A stretch of 64,000 nucleotides of DNA from Spirometra erinaceieuropaei (GCA_902702965.1 CACRXP010000011.1:2244875-2308874), one strand, 5' to 3'. Positions 11,314-23,336 are shown, counted from the first letter of the stretch. The notes: generated by a model from the letters alone, not told the origin. Made by a program: numbers and translations.

Positions 11314-12440
11314 CAGACTCTTGATTAATTCTCGGACTCGACCCAACGTCATAGTTGGCTTGGTGAGGAAACATCCGAAATGTACGTATGTATCCGTCTG
11401 TTAGCCTACTGCGTTTACCGTGCATACCGTCGGCACTAAAAGTGCAGGAGACGTTTGCCAACCACGCATTCGTAATCCTTGACCTGCAAATGTCCCACAA
11501 CCGAAATAACAGTCATCCTATAAGGCTCTTATCAAAAGTACTCTAGAAAGGCATCCGTCGAGCTATTTTGAACTTAGGACGGAATTCGGACGCTCCGCCT
11601 GGCCTCGGAACTGCGATCCCTAGTTCTCACAGGTGGTCACATGACGAAGAACCAGACTGGGAGACTGGGGTGGTCATCTGTGAATTATCTGTTGTCTAAG
11701 ACGCATTATGTGCTAATTCCATGTAGGCAGATCTGAGATCTTAATCCAGATCCAGTTGCTTACTAGTGGAGTCACCGGCCATAAACTACCAGCGAGTCCT
11801 GGGTATGCCAAGCCGACGGCACCGGACAGTGGACACTTAAGTCTCGTTTGTCTTTGTTGCTGCTACCTCTCGAGCGCTTATACTTATTGAAAAAGTGCCC
11901 CTCCTCCCCTCTTTGTCGGCGGTGGCTTATACGGAGAGCGGGGGGGAGAGGGCGGGACATGTGATTCATGCTGAAACCTGCAAATGCTGGTACAAGCATG
12001 TCCCTGCATTGGCCGGATCGCCTACAAGGGACCCGCCCACGTCGGCGCGGGATGAGAGGGGTCGCTTAGGAATGTAGGCTAAACCCTGGCCCCCCCGTGA
12101 TCGGTAATATTGGCGAGCATACTGTCTCTCTCTGGCGGTCGCCATTTCGGCGGTCGCCATTTCGGCGGAGTCGGAGGCCTGTAGACCGTTAATGTGCACA
12201 GCACGTCCCCTACGTCCCACGGCGTATGCGTGAGCACGTGCAGGAAGCCCTAATGTGCGCACGCAGGTGCGCATGGATGCGCGGTCCCCTTGGCAAGCCT
12301 CCCCCCGCCTTTACAGTCGTGGCGTGGATCGATAGGCATGTCGCCAGCTGCTGGAACCCTGCTGAACAGTTTAGGCCCGCTTGTGGAAACTGGAGCACAC
12401 GCCAAATGCTGTGGACTATGAAGCCAAAAGGGACTGGTAA
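11314..12440. other. No gene recognised; short 18-bp duplication
   Basis: A direct duplication CGGTCGCCATTTCGG lies at about 12134-12167. A possible S1 trace (GGGAGACTGGGGTGGTCATC) lies at 11665. There is no supportable gene. Confidence 0.4.
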
Positions 12441-12445
12441 AGTGA

Positions 12446-13288
12446 TTGTTTCAACGTCTCAAGTTTCTGACCTCCGATTCGGACACTAAAGTCAGCTCGT
12501 CAACACAATTCTTGGAGAAACTTAAAGGAGTAAGTCTCCTGCCAAGCGATATCATGGTTTCCTTTGATTTCACGTCCCTTTTTTCTTCTATCCCACAGGA
12601 CCTGGCAGTCGAGGCCATCGATCTACGCCTACGAGAGAAATACGACGAAACGGAGAATCGCCTCGGAAACGCCTAAATCATCCAACTCCTGAAGTTCTGT
12701 ATCAAGATGTACTTTACGTTCGACGGAGCAATCTACCAGCAAGTGAAGGGAACATCAATGGGCTCGCCGATTTCGGGATCCATCACCGAGGCGGTCCTAC
12801 GACAGTTAGAGTCGCTGGTCTTTTAAAACCACAGACCGAAATTTTGGGTTCGGTATGTGGATGATACCTTCATCGTCATCGAAAGGGATAAGGTGCTGAC
12901 ATTCAAATAACGTCTCAACGCTGTCCTCCCGGACATTCGATTTACGATGGAGGAGGAAGAAAACAACCAGCTGGCCCTCCTGGATGTCCTCGTCTGCCGC
13001 AATGATTGTGGTGGCCTAAAAGCCAAAGTGTTCAGGAAAGCTACAAACACGACGCAAGTACTGAATTTCAACAGTAACCACCCGATCGGTTACAAACGCA
13101 GCTGCGTAAGAACGCAATACCGACGCGTTAAGACGCGCTGCAGTGAAGACAAGGTTACCGAATTGCAATATCTTCGACGGGTACTGAGAGCCAACGGCTA
13201 CCCGAGCAACTGTGTCCACCAGTGCGTACACAGACGAAACCAGAAACCAGATCAAACCGGCCCTAGATTTTAGCGAGCACTTCCGTCG
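12446..13288 (+). pseudogene. PLE reverse transcriptase, decayed
   Basis: In one frame: motif A-like MVSFDFTSLFSSIP (about codon 35), motif B KGTSMGSPISG (about codon 105), motif C RYVDDTFIVI (about codon 138), then the PLE-typical ALLDVLV and LRRVLRANGYPSN. This order and the YVDD box are diagnostic of a PLE RT. Three in-frame TAA codons (ending 12676, 12825 and 12910) and a frame change near 13286 break it. The region before motif A (fingers) is missing. It would make cDNA from the element RNA if intact. It stands upstream of the GIY-YIG part. Confidence 0.9.
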
Positions 13289-13854
13289 TTTCGGAAACCG
13301 TCAGCCGCCTTCTCGCTCTTCTTGGAGTTGGGGTTGTACACAGGCCGGAAGCAATAATCAGGCAGCAAGTCATGAGGCCAAAAGACCCGCTGCCACGGCA
13401 GGAAACGTCTGGAGTCGTTTACCGGATCTGGTGCAGTTGCGGACAAGGCAGTTACGTCGGAGAAACTGGCAGATTACTCTGGACGCGAATTTTTGAGCAC
13501 GCAGCAGCAGTGAGGCGGGAAGACGCTAGCTCTCAGATGTCGGCTCATTCGACGGGACCCGGTCATATTTTCAAGCTTCACGAGGCCGAAATCCTCGCAA
13601 GGGGTTACAACCACGTGAGTCGCGAGCTGCTCGAATCATGGTTCTCAGGTCCGCAATCCATCAACAAGCGCAATGACCTCCCGGTACCATATTCAGTGTT
13701 GAGACATTCCCTGAGCATAGGAATCAGTCACGTGGGGAGGGCGCGGGCGCTCAACTATCCTGGAGACAGCGGGCCAAATGGCCGAGTAATCTTCACGTCA
13801 GTATCCAACACGGATGACGAAATTGCGACAATTAACGACTCGGACGCAGACTGA
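13282..13854 (+). pseudogene. PLE GIY-YIG endonuclease domain
   Basis: The frame opens with VSETVSRLL, continues through a basic linker, and reaches the GIY-YIG signature VYRIWCSCGQGSYVGETGR (VVY for GIY, YVG for YIG). EHAAAVRRED, STGPGHIF and the C-terminal RELLESWFSGPQSINKRND, whose glutamate lies where the catalytic Glu sits, follow. 160 codons are open from 13372 to the TGA at 13852-13854. This domain nicks target DNA for target-primed reverse transcription in PLEs. The domain looks nearly intact but is separated from the RT by a frame change. Confidence 0.9.
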
Positions 13855-14020
13855 CGAGCCGGCATCGCCTTAATTAAGATCCCCAGCGGTGATCACGACA
13901 GCTGTTAATTATAGTACGTATGTGGCCCCACGGCAGTTACGTACTATAAATACTGCAGTCTTTGTGCTTCCAATACCTTTATATGCAACCGTCTCTGATG
14001 ATGGGTTCGAGTGAAAAGGG

Positions 14021-14944
14021 ACGAAATTAAACACAGACGAAGAAATCAAGCTCACAATTCTTCATGTGGGCGCTCTAGTGAGGACTGTTCCCTTCCAGAC
14101 AGTTGAGCTGGTCAGTCACTCGGGGCAGGTCGTTTTGGAGCCTGACTCCCAAAACGGGCACCGTTTAGGGCTTGCCGAGAAGGTTGGGAGATCATGCACT
14201 TCATCTGACGACGTGCTTGCTTATGGAAGAAAAACAGCACAACCCAAAACAGCGTTCAGAGGCTAATCCAAGCAGGCAAAATCCAAGATCATCATCCAAA
14301 GAATACCTTCCCACAGGTGTCTCGTACACTGAAGCGAACCAGTTAGGGGAAATCTACCCACGATTTCTACGAGCGGGGGAAATTCAGGGAGCCTCTCTTC
14401 GGCAATCTGCGCCGAGCAATTCAGGGTGGAAGACATGACGATTTGAGGGTCATGACTTTGGTTAGTACTATGTACACGCAAATAATTTGTTGTCTTTTTT
14501 TTATAAAGACAGCATTTAGGGCATTCCTTGGCGTAAGCGTTCTGTACGAATCATTTACACTGTTGTGCAAAGGTTATCCTGAATGTTTTTCGGTATTTTC
14601 GTCAGATCAGCAAGCGCCTGCTGGTTTGCCCATGGCAGAAATAACTGTCTCGCACCCTAAAATCGATCCCAAGACCGCCCCGTATCTCGTTAACGTAACA
14701 ATATCCAATACTACTACAACGTCAGCGTTGAATGCTGTTCATAAGGCCTGCGAGAACGATGTCAGCCAAGTCAACCCCCAATCATGTCATTCCATGTTAA
14801 CACACTCAATACGTCGCATGTGTCTCACACCTTAGCAGTCTTCGTAGTATTCTTTAAAAAATAAGCGAAACTTTAATTTTGCCCCTTATACCATCTTTTC
14901 TCCTTCATTAACAAGGTTAAGGCGACAGACGGTGGTGCCTTTAA
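14021..14944. other. No gene recognised
   Basis: A 130-codon frame at 14443-14835 (+) has no recognisable domain. There is otherwise nothing to report. Confidence 0.35.
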
Positions 14945-15065
14945 TAAGTAATTTTGCTTCGGTAAGACTGAACTATAATCGCCCTTCCCCCTCCTAAAAT
15001 CCATGCTTTCATTGCTGCTACTCACTTTCGTTGGTTAGACGTCTGTAGTTGACTGTGTACATCGG
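14945..15065 (+). repeat. Family H repeat fragment
   Basis: AAAATCCATGCTTTCATTGC and CTCACTTTCGTTGGTTAGAC recur with changes at 19.05 kb and 62.35 kb. The family is of unknown type. Confidence 0.55.
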
Positions 15066-15120
15066 TGACGACTGAGGTAAAGGCAGGACATGTGTCTCCC
15101 TTCTGGGGACAAAAGGTCTG

Positions 15121-15557
15121 TAAGTGTCCGCTATGCCAGGATCAGCAAACCGTGGCCCTCGCAGCCTGGTATGCATTGGCAGTTCTCCGGCTCTTGATTC
15201 CCTGCCGTTAGATGTGCTTGCGTTCCCACTGGGTATATAGGTTGTGGGGATGGCTGCCCAGTCATCATCCTCGCCCTCTGACCCATCGAGGTGTTACTGT
15301 TGTTGATTAAAGTGTTGGTCAACTGTTTTTTGCGGACGAGGGGGTGTGGAGTGGAGCGCCAAGGTGGGAGCTCGGCCGCGTCATCCACCTGCGCCCTCCC
15401 CCCCCCCTCCGTCACCGGTCTTCTTGACTCTGTCTTGGCACCGGGCTCAGGTGGGGAGAGTCGAGTGCGTTAGATGCAGCGAAAGTCTATTATCACTATA
15501 AACTAATCCATGCCTGCTGCACCTTGCTGTGCAGCACACGGTGGACATCGTCGGAAT
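15121..15557 (-). repeat. Family D repeat, full copy
   Basis: Reverse complement of the D unit from CCGACGATGTCCACCGTGTG (right end) to GATCCTGGCATAGCGGACAC (left end). It matches the 29.06-29.49 kb copy over its full length of about 430 bp and defines the unit outside the tandem array. Confidence 0.8.
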
Positions 15558-16129
15558 CGATGGGCAAACTGCCGTGTCTCCAGACACGGCCTTTTCCAGC
15601 CTCCCTAGCCTCTTTCCCACCCTCCTCCTCCTCCTCCTCCTCCTCCCCTCCGGCAAAAAAGATCTTATGGAACAAACGACAGCGACCCCGTAGGCGACCA
15701 AAGATATTTCAGACATCCTCCTCCCCCCTCTCCCCATACAAGCGTGACAACCCCATGAAGAATTCGGCAGCCGCTTGGGATGAGTAATCAACTCTGTTCA
15801 GAGATAATACTGCTTGCCCCATCGCGGCTAAACGAGCCAGAATATGCGTCCTAAACAGATGTTGGATAATCACTTCGTAGCTCGCGGACACAAAGTGCGC
15901 GGTCGAAATGCTATTCGGCCTCACACCCATCCTCGCCTCCGTCCGATATTTGCCGAAGTGACCCTGCCCACTCCGGTAGCCTGAAATGTTCATTCTCTTT
16001 GGCACAATCCACTGGACAATCGGTCGGAAAAGAGGGCAGGTCTGGAGACCCCGGGAAATGATGTGTTAAAAGATGGACATTGAAGTTCCCAGTAGGGCCC
16101 GCTCCTGCCAACAAGGATAACTAGAGAAT
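15558..16129. other. No gene recognised; CTC microsatellite
   Basis: A (CTC)n run lies at 15620-15647. The rest shows no gene. The beginning of the RTE-like element may extend back into this stretch but I cannot trace it. Confidence 0.4.
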
Positions 16130-16598
16130 GTGGATGCTGGTCATATCCTCTTCAGTAACGGACATCCAAAAGTAGAGCCATGGGATGCTGGAGTCGCCTT
16201 TATCATCAGGAGCAACATCTTGGAATGATTGCCGTGCCTGCCACAGGACATCAACGACCTGCTCATGACCCTTATCCTGTCCCTCCTCGGAAGCAAATTT
16301 GTAACCGTCGCCAGTACCTACGTCCCCCTCTCCTCCCCCCAATGGCCACTTCCCAGGACCCCAGCATACTTCTATCGACTGTTCAGAAGGCGGGCAGTTT
16401 GGTTGCCCTTGGTGATTTCAATATCTGCATTGGTGCTGATGACTGTACCTGAGAGGGGGTGCCAGGGTGCCAGGGATCTGCAATTGCAACTACAAATGAC
16501 TCCTTCTTCTCCAGGCCTGCATGGAAGTCAGCCTTCTCCTGATCAACATCTTTCCCCCTACAATAAGAGAGGAAATGACGCGGATGACAGCTGCTGGG

Positions 16599-16742
16599 GC
16601 GAGATCTCATTTCTTAGCCGTACCTATTAGGGTTAGGGTTAGGGGGTTAGAGTTAGGGGTTGGGGATTAAGGTCAAGGGTTGGGTTAGGGGTCAGGCTGG
16701 GGCTGGTCTCCTGCAGGTACGGCTACGAACTGAGATCCGACC
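16599..16742. mobile_element. 144-bp MITE inserted in the RTE endonuclease, with 9-bp target duplication
   Basis: The terminal inverted repeats are about 28 bp: GATCTCATTTCTTAGCCGTA at the left, complement of TACGGCTACGAACTGAGATC at the right, ending AGGTACC-like inward. GCTGCTGGG occurs at 16590-16598 and again at 16743-16751. With one copy and the insert removed, the endonuclease reading frame (CTGCTGGGCTACGTCC) is continuous. A 9-bp duplication with G-starting TIRs suggests a Mutator-type MITE; that is inference. Confidence 0.8.
16627..16690 (+). repeat. Interstitial telomere-like TTAGGG run
   Basis: TTAGGGTTAGGGTTAGGGGG and degenerate units form most of the interior of the MITE at 16.6 kb. 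It is not a chromosome end, since it is enclosed by the MITE's inverted repeats. Confidence 0.85.
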
Positions 16743-16980
16743 GCTGCTGGGCTACGTCCTTATCAGAAGGAATGACCAAAGCGATGTGACGGTAACCAGG
16801 ACGATGTGCGTTTCAGACCGTTGGACGAACAACCGCCTTGTCGTCTCCAAGATGCGGATGTCACTGCAATCGCACAGCCGACCGCCAAGTACGTCGACAT
16901 CAGATGAGTTAAATGCTGTATTCCTTGATACGACTGAGGGCCAATTGCATTTTAGTAGCTGCATGAACTTCAAAATGGAG

Positions 16981-19009
16981 GAAAAGTCAAACCTGAGGTG
17001 CATGCCAATATCCAGATCTAAAGAGCGGGTTACACACGACAACGACAGAACTGACACCAATAGAGCGGCACACCTCCGACGTCGAAGTTTAGCAACAGAA
17101 GGTGATGGGAATGCGAAATGCCTGGATGTTTCGCAGTACTGAATAAGCCCTGGAGGCCGGAGTTCTGGGATGAACTTCTTGTCCACCCAGTTTGTCTGTG
17201 GCTCCAAAGGTATCAGAACAACTCAAGCACACAGCTCCGACGGAACAACCCATCACTTCTGTAGTTTTGATCCTATGATCAAGGAGACGAGGCCCGTTTT
17301 ATCCGAAGCGGTACGAATCAGGAGGTTGACTTCTTTCCACTGTGTTTGGGATCAGCATATGGCCATACCCAAATGGGATAGCTACTGATATGTCCTTATT
17401 ATATGGGCAAATTTGAGTTATGCCCTTGACGACGTCATCAAACACCGAGATACATCGGCAGACGGAGTTTACTCCAGATACTAATCTCTTGCATAGAAAT
17501 AATATCTGGTGCGCATTGGCGGTGGCGTCCAGTCTAGAACGAGTTGGATATAGGTGTGTTCCAAGTTCATAGGTGTAGACTGGTTACTAGCAGAGATGGA
17601 TACATTCAGATCGTCGATGCGCGGGGGAGGATAAGGATCCAATTTGGTTGTCGAACTGACGATTAGATATTAGTCATCGCAGATGTGACCAGGAGCTCCC
17701 GCGTTTATGAAGAGGGACTGTTGGGACTGTTCATGTCGAATCTTACATCGGTTACAGGATGCCCACTTTGTTAGGCGATCATTTTCCTCTTTGACCTTCT
17801 CTGCGATGGAAACCTGGCTTAAATTCAGATTTTACCGGCAGATCGTGGTAGGGAGCTGTGAGATTGCCATGTAGCAGTTCTTTGTGATTTACCAACAAGG
17901 AATCTAGAGTCTGGTTTGCAACCAGCCAATTTACATGGGATAGCACAGAAGGCACACGTTTGATTCATTTCCATCTGTGCGCGCCACTTCTAACCAGGTG
18001 GACCAGAGAGTAACAGAGTCCTCCCCTGTGTCTCAGTCCAACCGTTAAGAACAACCGAACATTGACACCCAGCCCAGTTTAACAGCCAGGAGTCTCGCGA
18101 GTCAGAAGGGGACGGAGAATTTTCCGGCCGAGCCAATGCCATTTTCAGACTTTACGGTTTGAGGATCCACTAGAAGTATGAGGCCGTGAGGGCGTTGACA
18201 CAGCGCGCCGGCTAGAAACCTTCGGAGGGTCGCCTCGCCTTTCACAGCTAGGGTAGGATGGGTGGGAGATGAAGGTTGCATCTCGTCCGTTTTTGGAGAA
18301 GCAGACTTGTCCGTCGTGAATGGTTTCCCTGTAAAACCAAGAAACTGACTTCCGAGTAACCAAATACTCGTTTTGATTTCCATAGCACCGGGGTTGGAGG
18401 CTGGGAGACGTCTCCTGACGCCAAAATGACAGAACTCCACCCAGCGAAGGGGGGGGGGGCGTAGGTAGTACCGGTCAATTTTCCAAGAAGATCAAGGAGC
18501 GGTTGAGTGAGTATAATAATCGGGGCATCACCGGAAGCCATCAGTGTCCTTGCGGGATGATTTCATAGGTCCGGTCGTTTTGTTTACTTTAACTTTGAAA
18601 AGAGCCGAAAATAATCGTGACAAAATCTAGAGTCCATCAGGAGCTTTTCCTCCTTTAGTTACCAGTCTGTATGCTTTCTAACGAACTCACACTGGCTCAC
18701 TCGCAGAGGTGACATTTCAAGGCGCAAGTCTAAACATACGGTATGCAACTCATTCTCTGAAGTTGAATGCTTGTCACGCAGATCACTGACTGTCAGAATG
18801 CAGCGATGGGTTTGAAAAAGTGTCACAGTCAAGTCCTATCAGCTAAATCATGCGTATCAGGCGATTATGATGGGCGGAAAGGTAGACAACCGCCTAGTTA
18901 TTCCTCAAAACTCGAAGGAAGCACAATGGAATGGCATGTCTGTTAAATATCGCAACATCAATAGTGCAAGGACCTGCAATGATTACACCGAAAGTCTACT
19001 AAACAGCCC
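16981..19009. other. No gene recognised
   Basis: About 2 kb with only short frames, including 112 codons at 18102-18440 (-) without a recognisable motif. The segment 16981-17150 may be more of the retroelement but shows no motif. Confidence 0.35.
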
Positions 19010-19260
19010 TCAACAGTACTGAAATATAACCACCCCCCCCATCCTGGAATCCATGCTTACATGGTTGCTACCTGTTTCTGTTGGATAGAAGCCTTTATTT
19101 TGCTATCAACCAATGGAATTATGCTTTGGACAGCATGTTTGTCATTTTAATTTCCATGAAATCTAATAGTACAACCGATGTTTTACCGTCTGCCTTGAAG
19201 CTTACTTATTTGCTCGGCCGCAGCGAGCATCATAAAGCCGCAACATAATGAGGATTTACT
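19010..19260 (+). repeat. Family H repeat
   Basis: GGAATCCATGCTTACATGG, GTTTCTGTTGGATAGAAGCC and, 130 bp on, CATCATAAAGCCGCAACATA. The last block matches GCCATAAAGCCGCAGTAAAC at 62.54 kb, so the two copies share about 230 bp. Confidence 0.55.
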
Positions 19261-19874
19261 CATATTAATATGGTCCGAAATCACCAGTCAGACGCACCCG
19301 AGGGTTCATGCAGGTCCAGTTGGCCAATGAGCATTTCTAAGTTAGATGGCACTGCTGCTGGGATCCCACTCCATTTTCTGGGGTCGGGACTGTGCAGTCA
19401 CTTGAGAGCAGTGCTTACCTGATGAGAAGCTGAGCGATTTGGCCAGGTCCTAGAGCTCAACAACTACTACCCTCGCAGACGGCCATACAACGACGAGCAG
19501 TCGGCACTCACGAGGTATCACCGATAAGGTGCGGGATCGTTTCGGATCTACCTGGCTAGCTGGACAAAGAGCCTTACGGCGCAGAAAGGCAGGAAAATTA
19601 ATGAGGAGAGACAGTGCGCATGAGGAGGATTAGAATATTGCGGAAAGTTCGAAGATAAAAACAATACAAAAAAGGGAGACATGTACTGAGCTCACCAGGG
19701 ATCCCACCTTTTCGCATGACATATGACCTTCTGCCCACGTAGTGGTCCCGTCTTTGTGAAGGGGTCCGAAGATTATAGAGGTTTATTCTGTGTCCTTTGG
19801 TCCAAAAACGGGCTGCCATTCCAGAACAACCAGCTACAGTGACCGATCTATTGAAATAATGACCGCAATTATGA
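19261..19874. other. No gene recognised
   Basis: Short frames only. A 93-codon minus frame (19598-19879) has no motif. Confidence 0.35.
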
Positions 19875-20815
19875 AACACGTTTTAGATCAGGAGGTGTTA
19901 TTTAAGTAGAGTTGTAATTTTAACTGTCGTGCAGCGTAATCCCAGGATAGTTCAGGCGCGCCGGGACATTAGCTTTCGAATGCACTTCAAAATCCGTACT
20001 TGGTGAAACTTTTTCATTTAAGTAACATGGTTTCTCGGTTATTTTCGGTGTCTGGATGGTTTTAAATATATTTTACAAAAACCAAGACCAAAAATGTACT
20101 TTTCATGCACATTTTGTGGCAGACCACCTTATTTTTGAAGTGTTTACTTTCAAGAAGGATGTATTTAGGTCTTAAAAGGTTTTTTCATTCCCATCTAAGT
20201 TTGAGCTTGATCTGCCGTTGCATTTGCTCCTGAGGTTCCCTATCTACGGTCTGCACAATTTATGTGTAAGGAAAATCATGCATTCCCATATGTCATTATG
20301 AATATATCATATAAGGTTCACGAGACCTTTCAGTGGATGGGAACTATGCTGTTTACTTCATGCGCAGCCTTAGTAAACGGGCAGATACCATGCTACTGAA
20401 ATAGTCATTGTAGGGTCTCAAAAAGTCTCATGATTGGAAACTTTTTAAAACCGCAACATTTACTTTCTTCGAGCATAACTTTTGAAAAAAATGCGTGATT
20501 TGCTGTCAGGTGCGTCCAAAAAATAACGCTTTTGTTTATGCTTCCATAAAATATATTTGAATTTCCAGGGGTACCGTAAATCAATAGAGGAATACGTACT
20601 GTTCATATAATCGTTTATTTCCAAGTGGGGATTTTGCAGGTTAGTGGAAAAAGGCGAATTCGAAATCTAACGCCCTGGTATGCCTGAAACATTGTAGGAG
20701 TATGCTGCATGGTAATCGAAATTATAACTCCACTTTTTAACCCCTCCTAATCGAAAACCTATTTCAGAATTTCGGGTAAAATTCCATGAGATCGGTCACT
20801 TAATTGTGCATTTTG
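19875..20815 (-). mobile_element. Family B palindromic element (B2), strongly diverged
   Basis: The same architecture as B1: left arm with ATTTAAGTAGAGTTGTAA and TAATCCCAGGATAGTTCAGG; centre on the left side with GAGCTTGATCTGCCGTTGCA; right arm with TTTAACCCCTCCTAATCG and ATTCCATGAGATCGGTCACT. The terminal 20 bp are badly eroded at the left. Confidence 0.65.
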
Positions 20816-22671
20816 GATAAATCATCCGCTCAAGTTTGTGATTTCTTTGGTTCACCGAAGGTTGTTCATTTAGAGACGGGACAGTCCGCGATATAAGTTC
20901 TGTTTGACCATCTGCTAAGGGATAGCTGGATTTTCGCAGCCGTCTCTTGAGAATTCAGAGACCTATGAAAAATGGGACCTTAGAATCCTCTGTGCGGCTT
21001 GGCTGAGAAATTGGAGCGGGGTTCAGCCACAGCCTAGTTAGCTTGCGTTCTGAATTTTTGGCGTAAGATTCTGAAGACTGTTTATTTAGCGTGGAACGTC
21101 GTTCGGCACTTGAGTGATTTCCCATAACGTCCTGTTCCTTCATTAATTTTACCACCTGACAGCATGACCTTGAGGTTCTTTTGAAAAGGTGCCGATGCCC
21201 GGGACATGACAGTTTGACCACAGAGACGGGGGTGCTTGAGAAAACCACAACCTATCTCCAACTCTGTTTTACTCTCAGTCTTTCTACCCCCTCTATACTT
21301 AGACATCTTCGTCACCGACTCCCTGGGCGCACACCAGGGGAGAGGGCAAACAATGTTCATGTGATATCTTACGTTCCACAAGAGGGCTGAGGGAGATTAG
21401 GGGGCTGCGTTATAGTGCCTTTCTCGTGGCTAATAATTACAGGCTAGACTTTGATGATGGCAAGCCAAAGTGGCGACGTTCGCTGTTTGAATTTGGCGCC
21501 GTCCATCTTCCTTTTCAGCCCTAGCTCCGGCTCGGTATGTCCTTCCTCTTCCTCTCTCTCTCTCTGCCTCCTTTGAGTAGACTGGTTGCGGAACAGATTT
21601 ACTGGTGAGGCCGCAACCTTGGCTATCTATCCTCTCTGTCTCTCCCCCGCCCCCAAGCCCCCTAAGCCTGATGCCTGCTTAAGCATCCACGCGGACTCGT
21701 TTTGATGTGGGACTGTGGCAAGTACTGGCTTCGCCAGCGTACGCGAGCACAGGCGTGCGGAAGCCACCTTTGAGAGAGGCGGTGAGGGAGAATGTGCGCC
21801 TCAAAGTGTAGTACCTTTCCGGGACTGTGTCGTCGCCAGTGGACAGACTGCCCTCACCTGCCACGCACATACTCTGTGTGCCCCGAACGCATACCAGGCA
21901 AGACGCTGGACCGAGTTGAGCAAACTCTTGGAAAAAACGCACCCCCTGAGTCCTACGGGTTTGCGGGAAAAGCCTGGGTAGTCGCCACTTGGCTCTGACC
22001 TATTTTTGGACGTTCGTGAGGGGCGCAGTCAGATTTCATCGGCGAAACCAGGTCAGTGCATATAAAGCCAGAAATAAGGCCGAAAACATCCTATTACGTT
22101 GCCGCAAAAGGGTTATGCTAGTCTGTCGATGTCCGCGCAGGCATAACACCGCCAGAATTTCCCCCACTGGTTTTCAATATGATTGTCAGTCACTGTGTGT
22201 GTGGTCTCTGTTTCTACGCTACTTACAGGACGCAGGCGAAGCCGACTGAAACGAAAGATGATTTCGCTGCCCAGCACTGCGCTCCAAGCAATCCTAGATC
22301 CGTTCATTTGACTTCAGATTCTGGTTAGATTGGGCCAGCAAGGCCAGTGGATCATGGCCTTTGTTTTGAACGATTGAGTAGTAGAGTAAGTGGCAGTCTG
22401 GAGTGCTATCCAAAGTGCGGTGACCACGCTTTCTCCTTTGGAGTTCTCTTGCACCGCTTGAATGTGGCATTTGGGGCAAGGAGGCAGAGATGACTTCTGT
22501 GTCTGGTCCAGACTATTATAGATACTTCTGCTGGTTGAGATATCTTGCGACCATCTGCCAGACCATCCCACCCCCTCAGACAAAATCTACTTTGGGGAAG
22601 TTCAAGTCAGCGAACGCACGTCTTCGATTATTCTTCATCAGGTCAGTGCATTAATATATGTATTTATTTTG
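20816..22671. other. No gene recognised
   Basis: 1.86 kb. A CT-rich tract lies at 21540-21570. Frames of up to 99 codons on both strands show no motif. Confidence 0.35.
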
Positions 22672-22740
22672 AAGCAAAGGAGAAAACTTTATTGCGTGAA
22701 TTTTCGACATCGGTTCCCCCAGTCGTCGTCAGACTCCAGT
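22672..22740 (-). mobile_element. PLE lineage 2, 3' end fragment, inverted
   Basis: On the minus strand it reads GTCTGACGACGACTGGGGG, AACCGATGTCGAAAATTCAC, GCAATAAAG. The same sequence ends both arms of the palindrome at 36.3-37.06 kb. It lies immediately before, and inverted to, the plus-strand RT fragment that follows. Confidence 0.7.
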
Positions 22741-22742
22741 AA

Positions 22743-23336
22743 ATGTGCAAAAACAATTAACATTTCAAACGTGCTGGCAAATCAATATTCATGCTGTGCT
22801 TCAGTCAGTAAGCGGCCGCCACTTTTAGAAGATAGTTCAACGTATAAGCCTCTTTCCAAGGACCCTACGAAGGGACAGAATTCATCGATTGATAAAGTTC
22901 TGAAGCACCTCACGGGAATGAGAAAACTGCCAGGCGACATTGCAAAATCCCCGAGACAATCCGAAGCGACCATAGCCAGGATCTACGGATTGCCCAAAGT
23001 TCACAAACCTGAGGTACCCCTGCGACCGATAGCATAATTAATCGGTGGACCCAACTACAAAATTTCAAAGTGGCTATTTCACCAAATTCACCCACGTACG
23101 AGAGACTGCGAAACTTCCATTCAGAACTCTTAAGAGTTGCTAGGGAAATTGAGAGAAATCACAATTTCCGCGGATGAGATAATGGTCACCTTTGATGTCG
23201 TTTATTTATTCACATCCATATGACGGATGTTTCCGCAACTGCCTTACTTGAACTCATGTAAGTCTGCTTAGAAGCCAATTTTTCGTTCGATCACCAATAT
23301 TATCAACAGGTAAAAGGAACTCCAATGGGATCACGG
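22743..23336 (+). pseudogene. PLE reverse transcriptase N-terminal part, decayed
   Basis: YGLPKVHKPEVPLRPIA is the PLE hallmark before RT motif 2 (about 22985-23035), followed by YKISKWLF. MVTFDVVYLFTSI (motif A, about 23180) and KGTPMGS (motif B, about 23312) follow. Several in-frame stops interrupt it. The copy ends abruptly inside motif B at about 23336. This is the complementary part of the RT to that left at 12.4 kb, which begins just before motif A. Confidence 0.85.

Larger units (their letters stand above)
12441..14020 (+). mobile_element. Penelope-like retroelement, lineage 1, 5' truncated
   Basis: The longest PLE in the window: reverse transcriptase motifs followed by a GIY-YIG endonuclease domain and a 3' non-coding region with TATAAATACTGCAG and CTGATGATGGGTTCGAG. 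It is cut at the 5' side just before RT motif A and at the 3' side inside the hammerhead-like motif (helix II is altered after GAGTGA). Presence of GIY-YIG places it in the endonuclease-bearing PLE group. It is decayed and not a functional gene. Confidence 0.9.
16130..16980 (+). pseudogene. RTE-like non-LTR retrotransposon endonuclease, decayed
   Basis: Apurinic-type endonuclease signatures in order: WDAGVAFIIRSNIL (16181), LPCLPQDIND, KFVTVASTYVP, LVALGDFN (16411), LLGYVLIRRND (16747), RWTNNRLVVSKMR (16822). The GDFN box is kept, but the C-terminal catalytic D-H of the usual TDHRLV reads TNNRLV. Damage: an in-frame TGA near 16213, a frame change near 16340, and a 144-bp insertion at 16599-16742. 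Only the endonuclease part remains, with no RT domain downstream. This protein type is often mis-annotated in flatworm genomes as craniofacial development protein 2-like. Confidence 0.85.

Noticed and set aside
12674..12910. Three TAA codons in the PLE RT read as a reassigned codon
   Set aside because: The copy also has a frame change and truncation, and the other PLE copies carry different stops. Decay explains it.
16627..16690. Chromosome end (telomere)
   Set aside because: The TTAGGG run is short, degenerate, enclosed in a MITE with inverted ends, and flanked on both sides by retrotransposon sequence.
16752..17207. 151-codon minus-strand frame
   Set aside because: It is the antisense of the RTE endonuclease segment.
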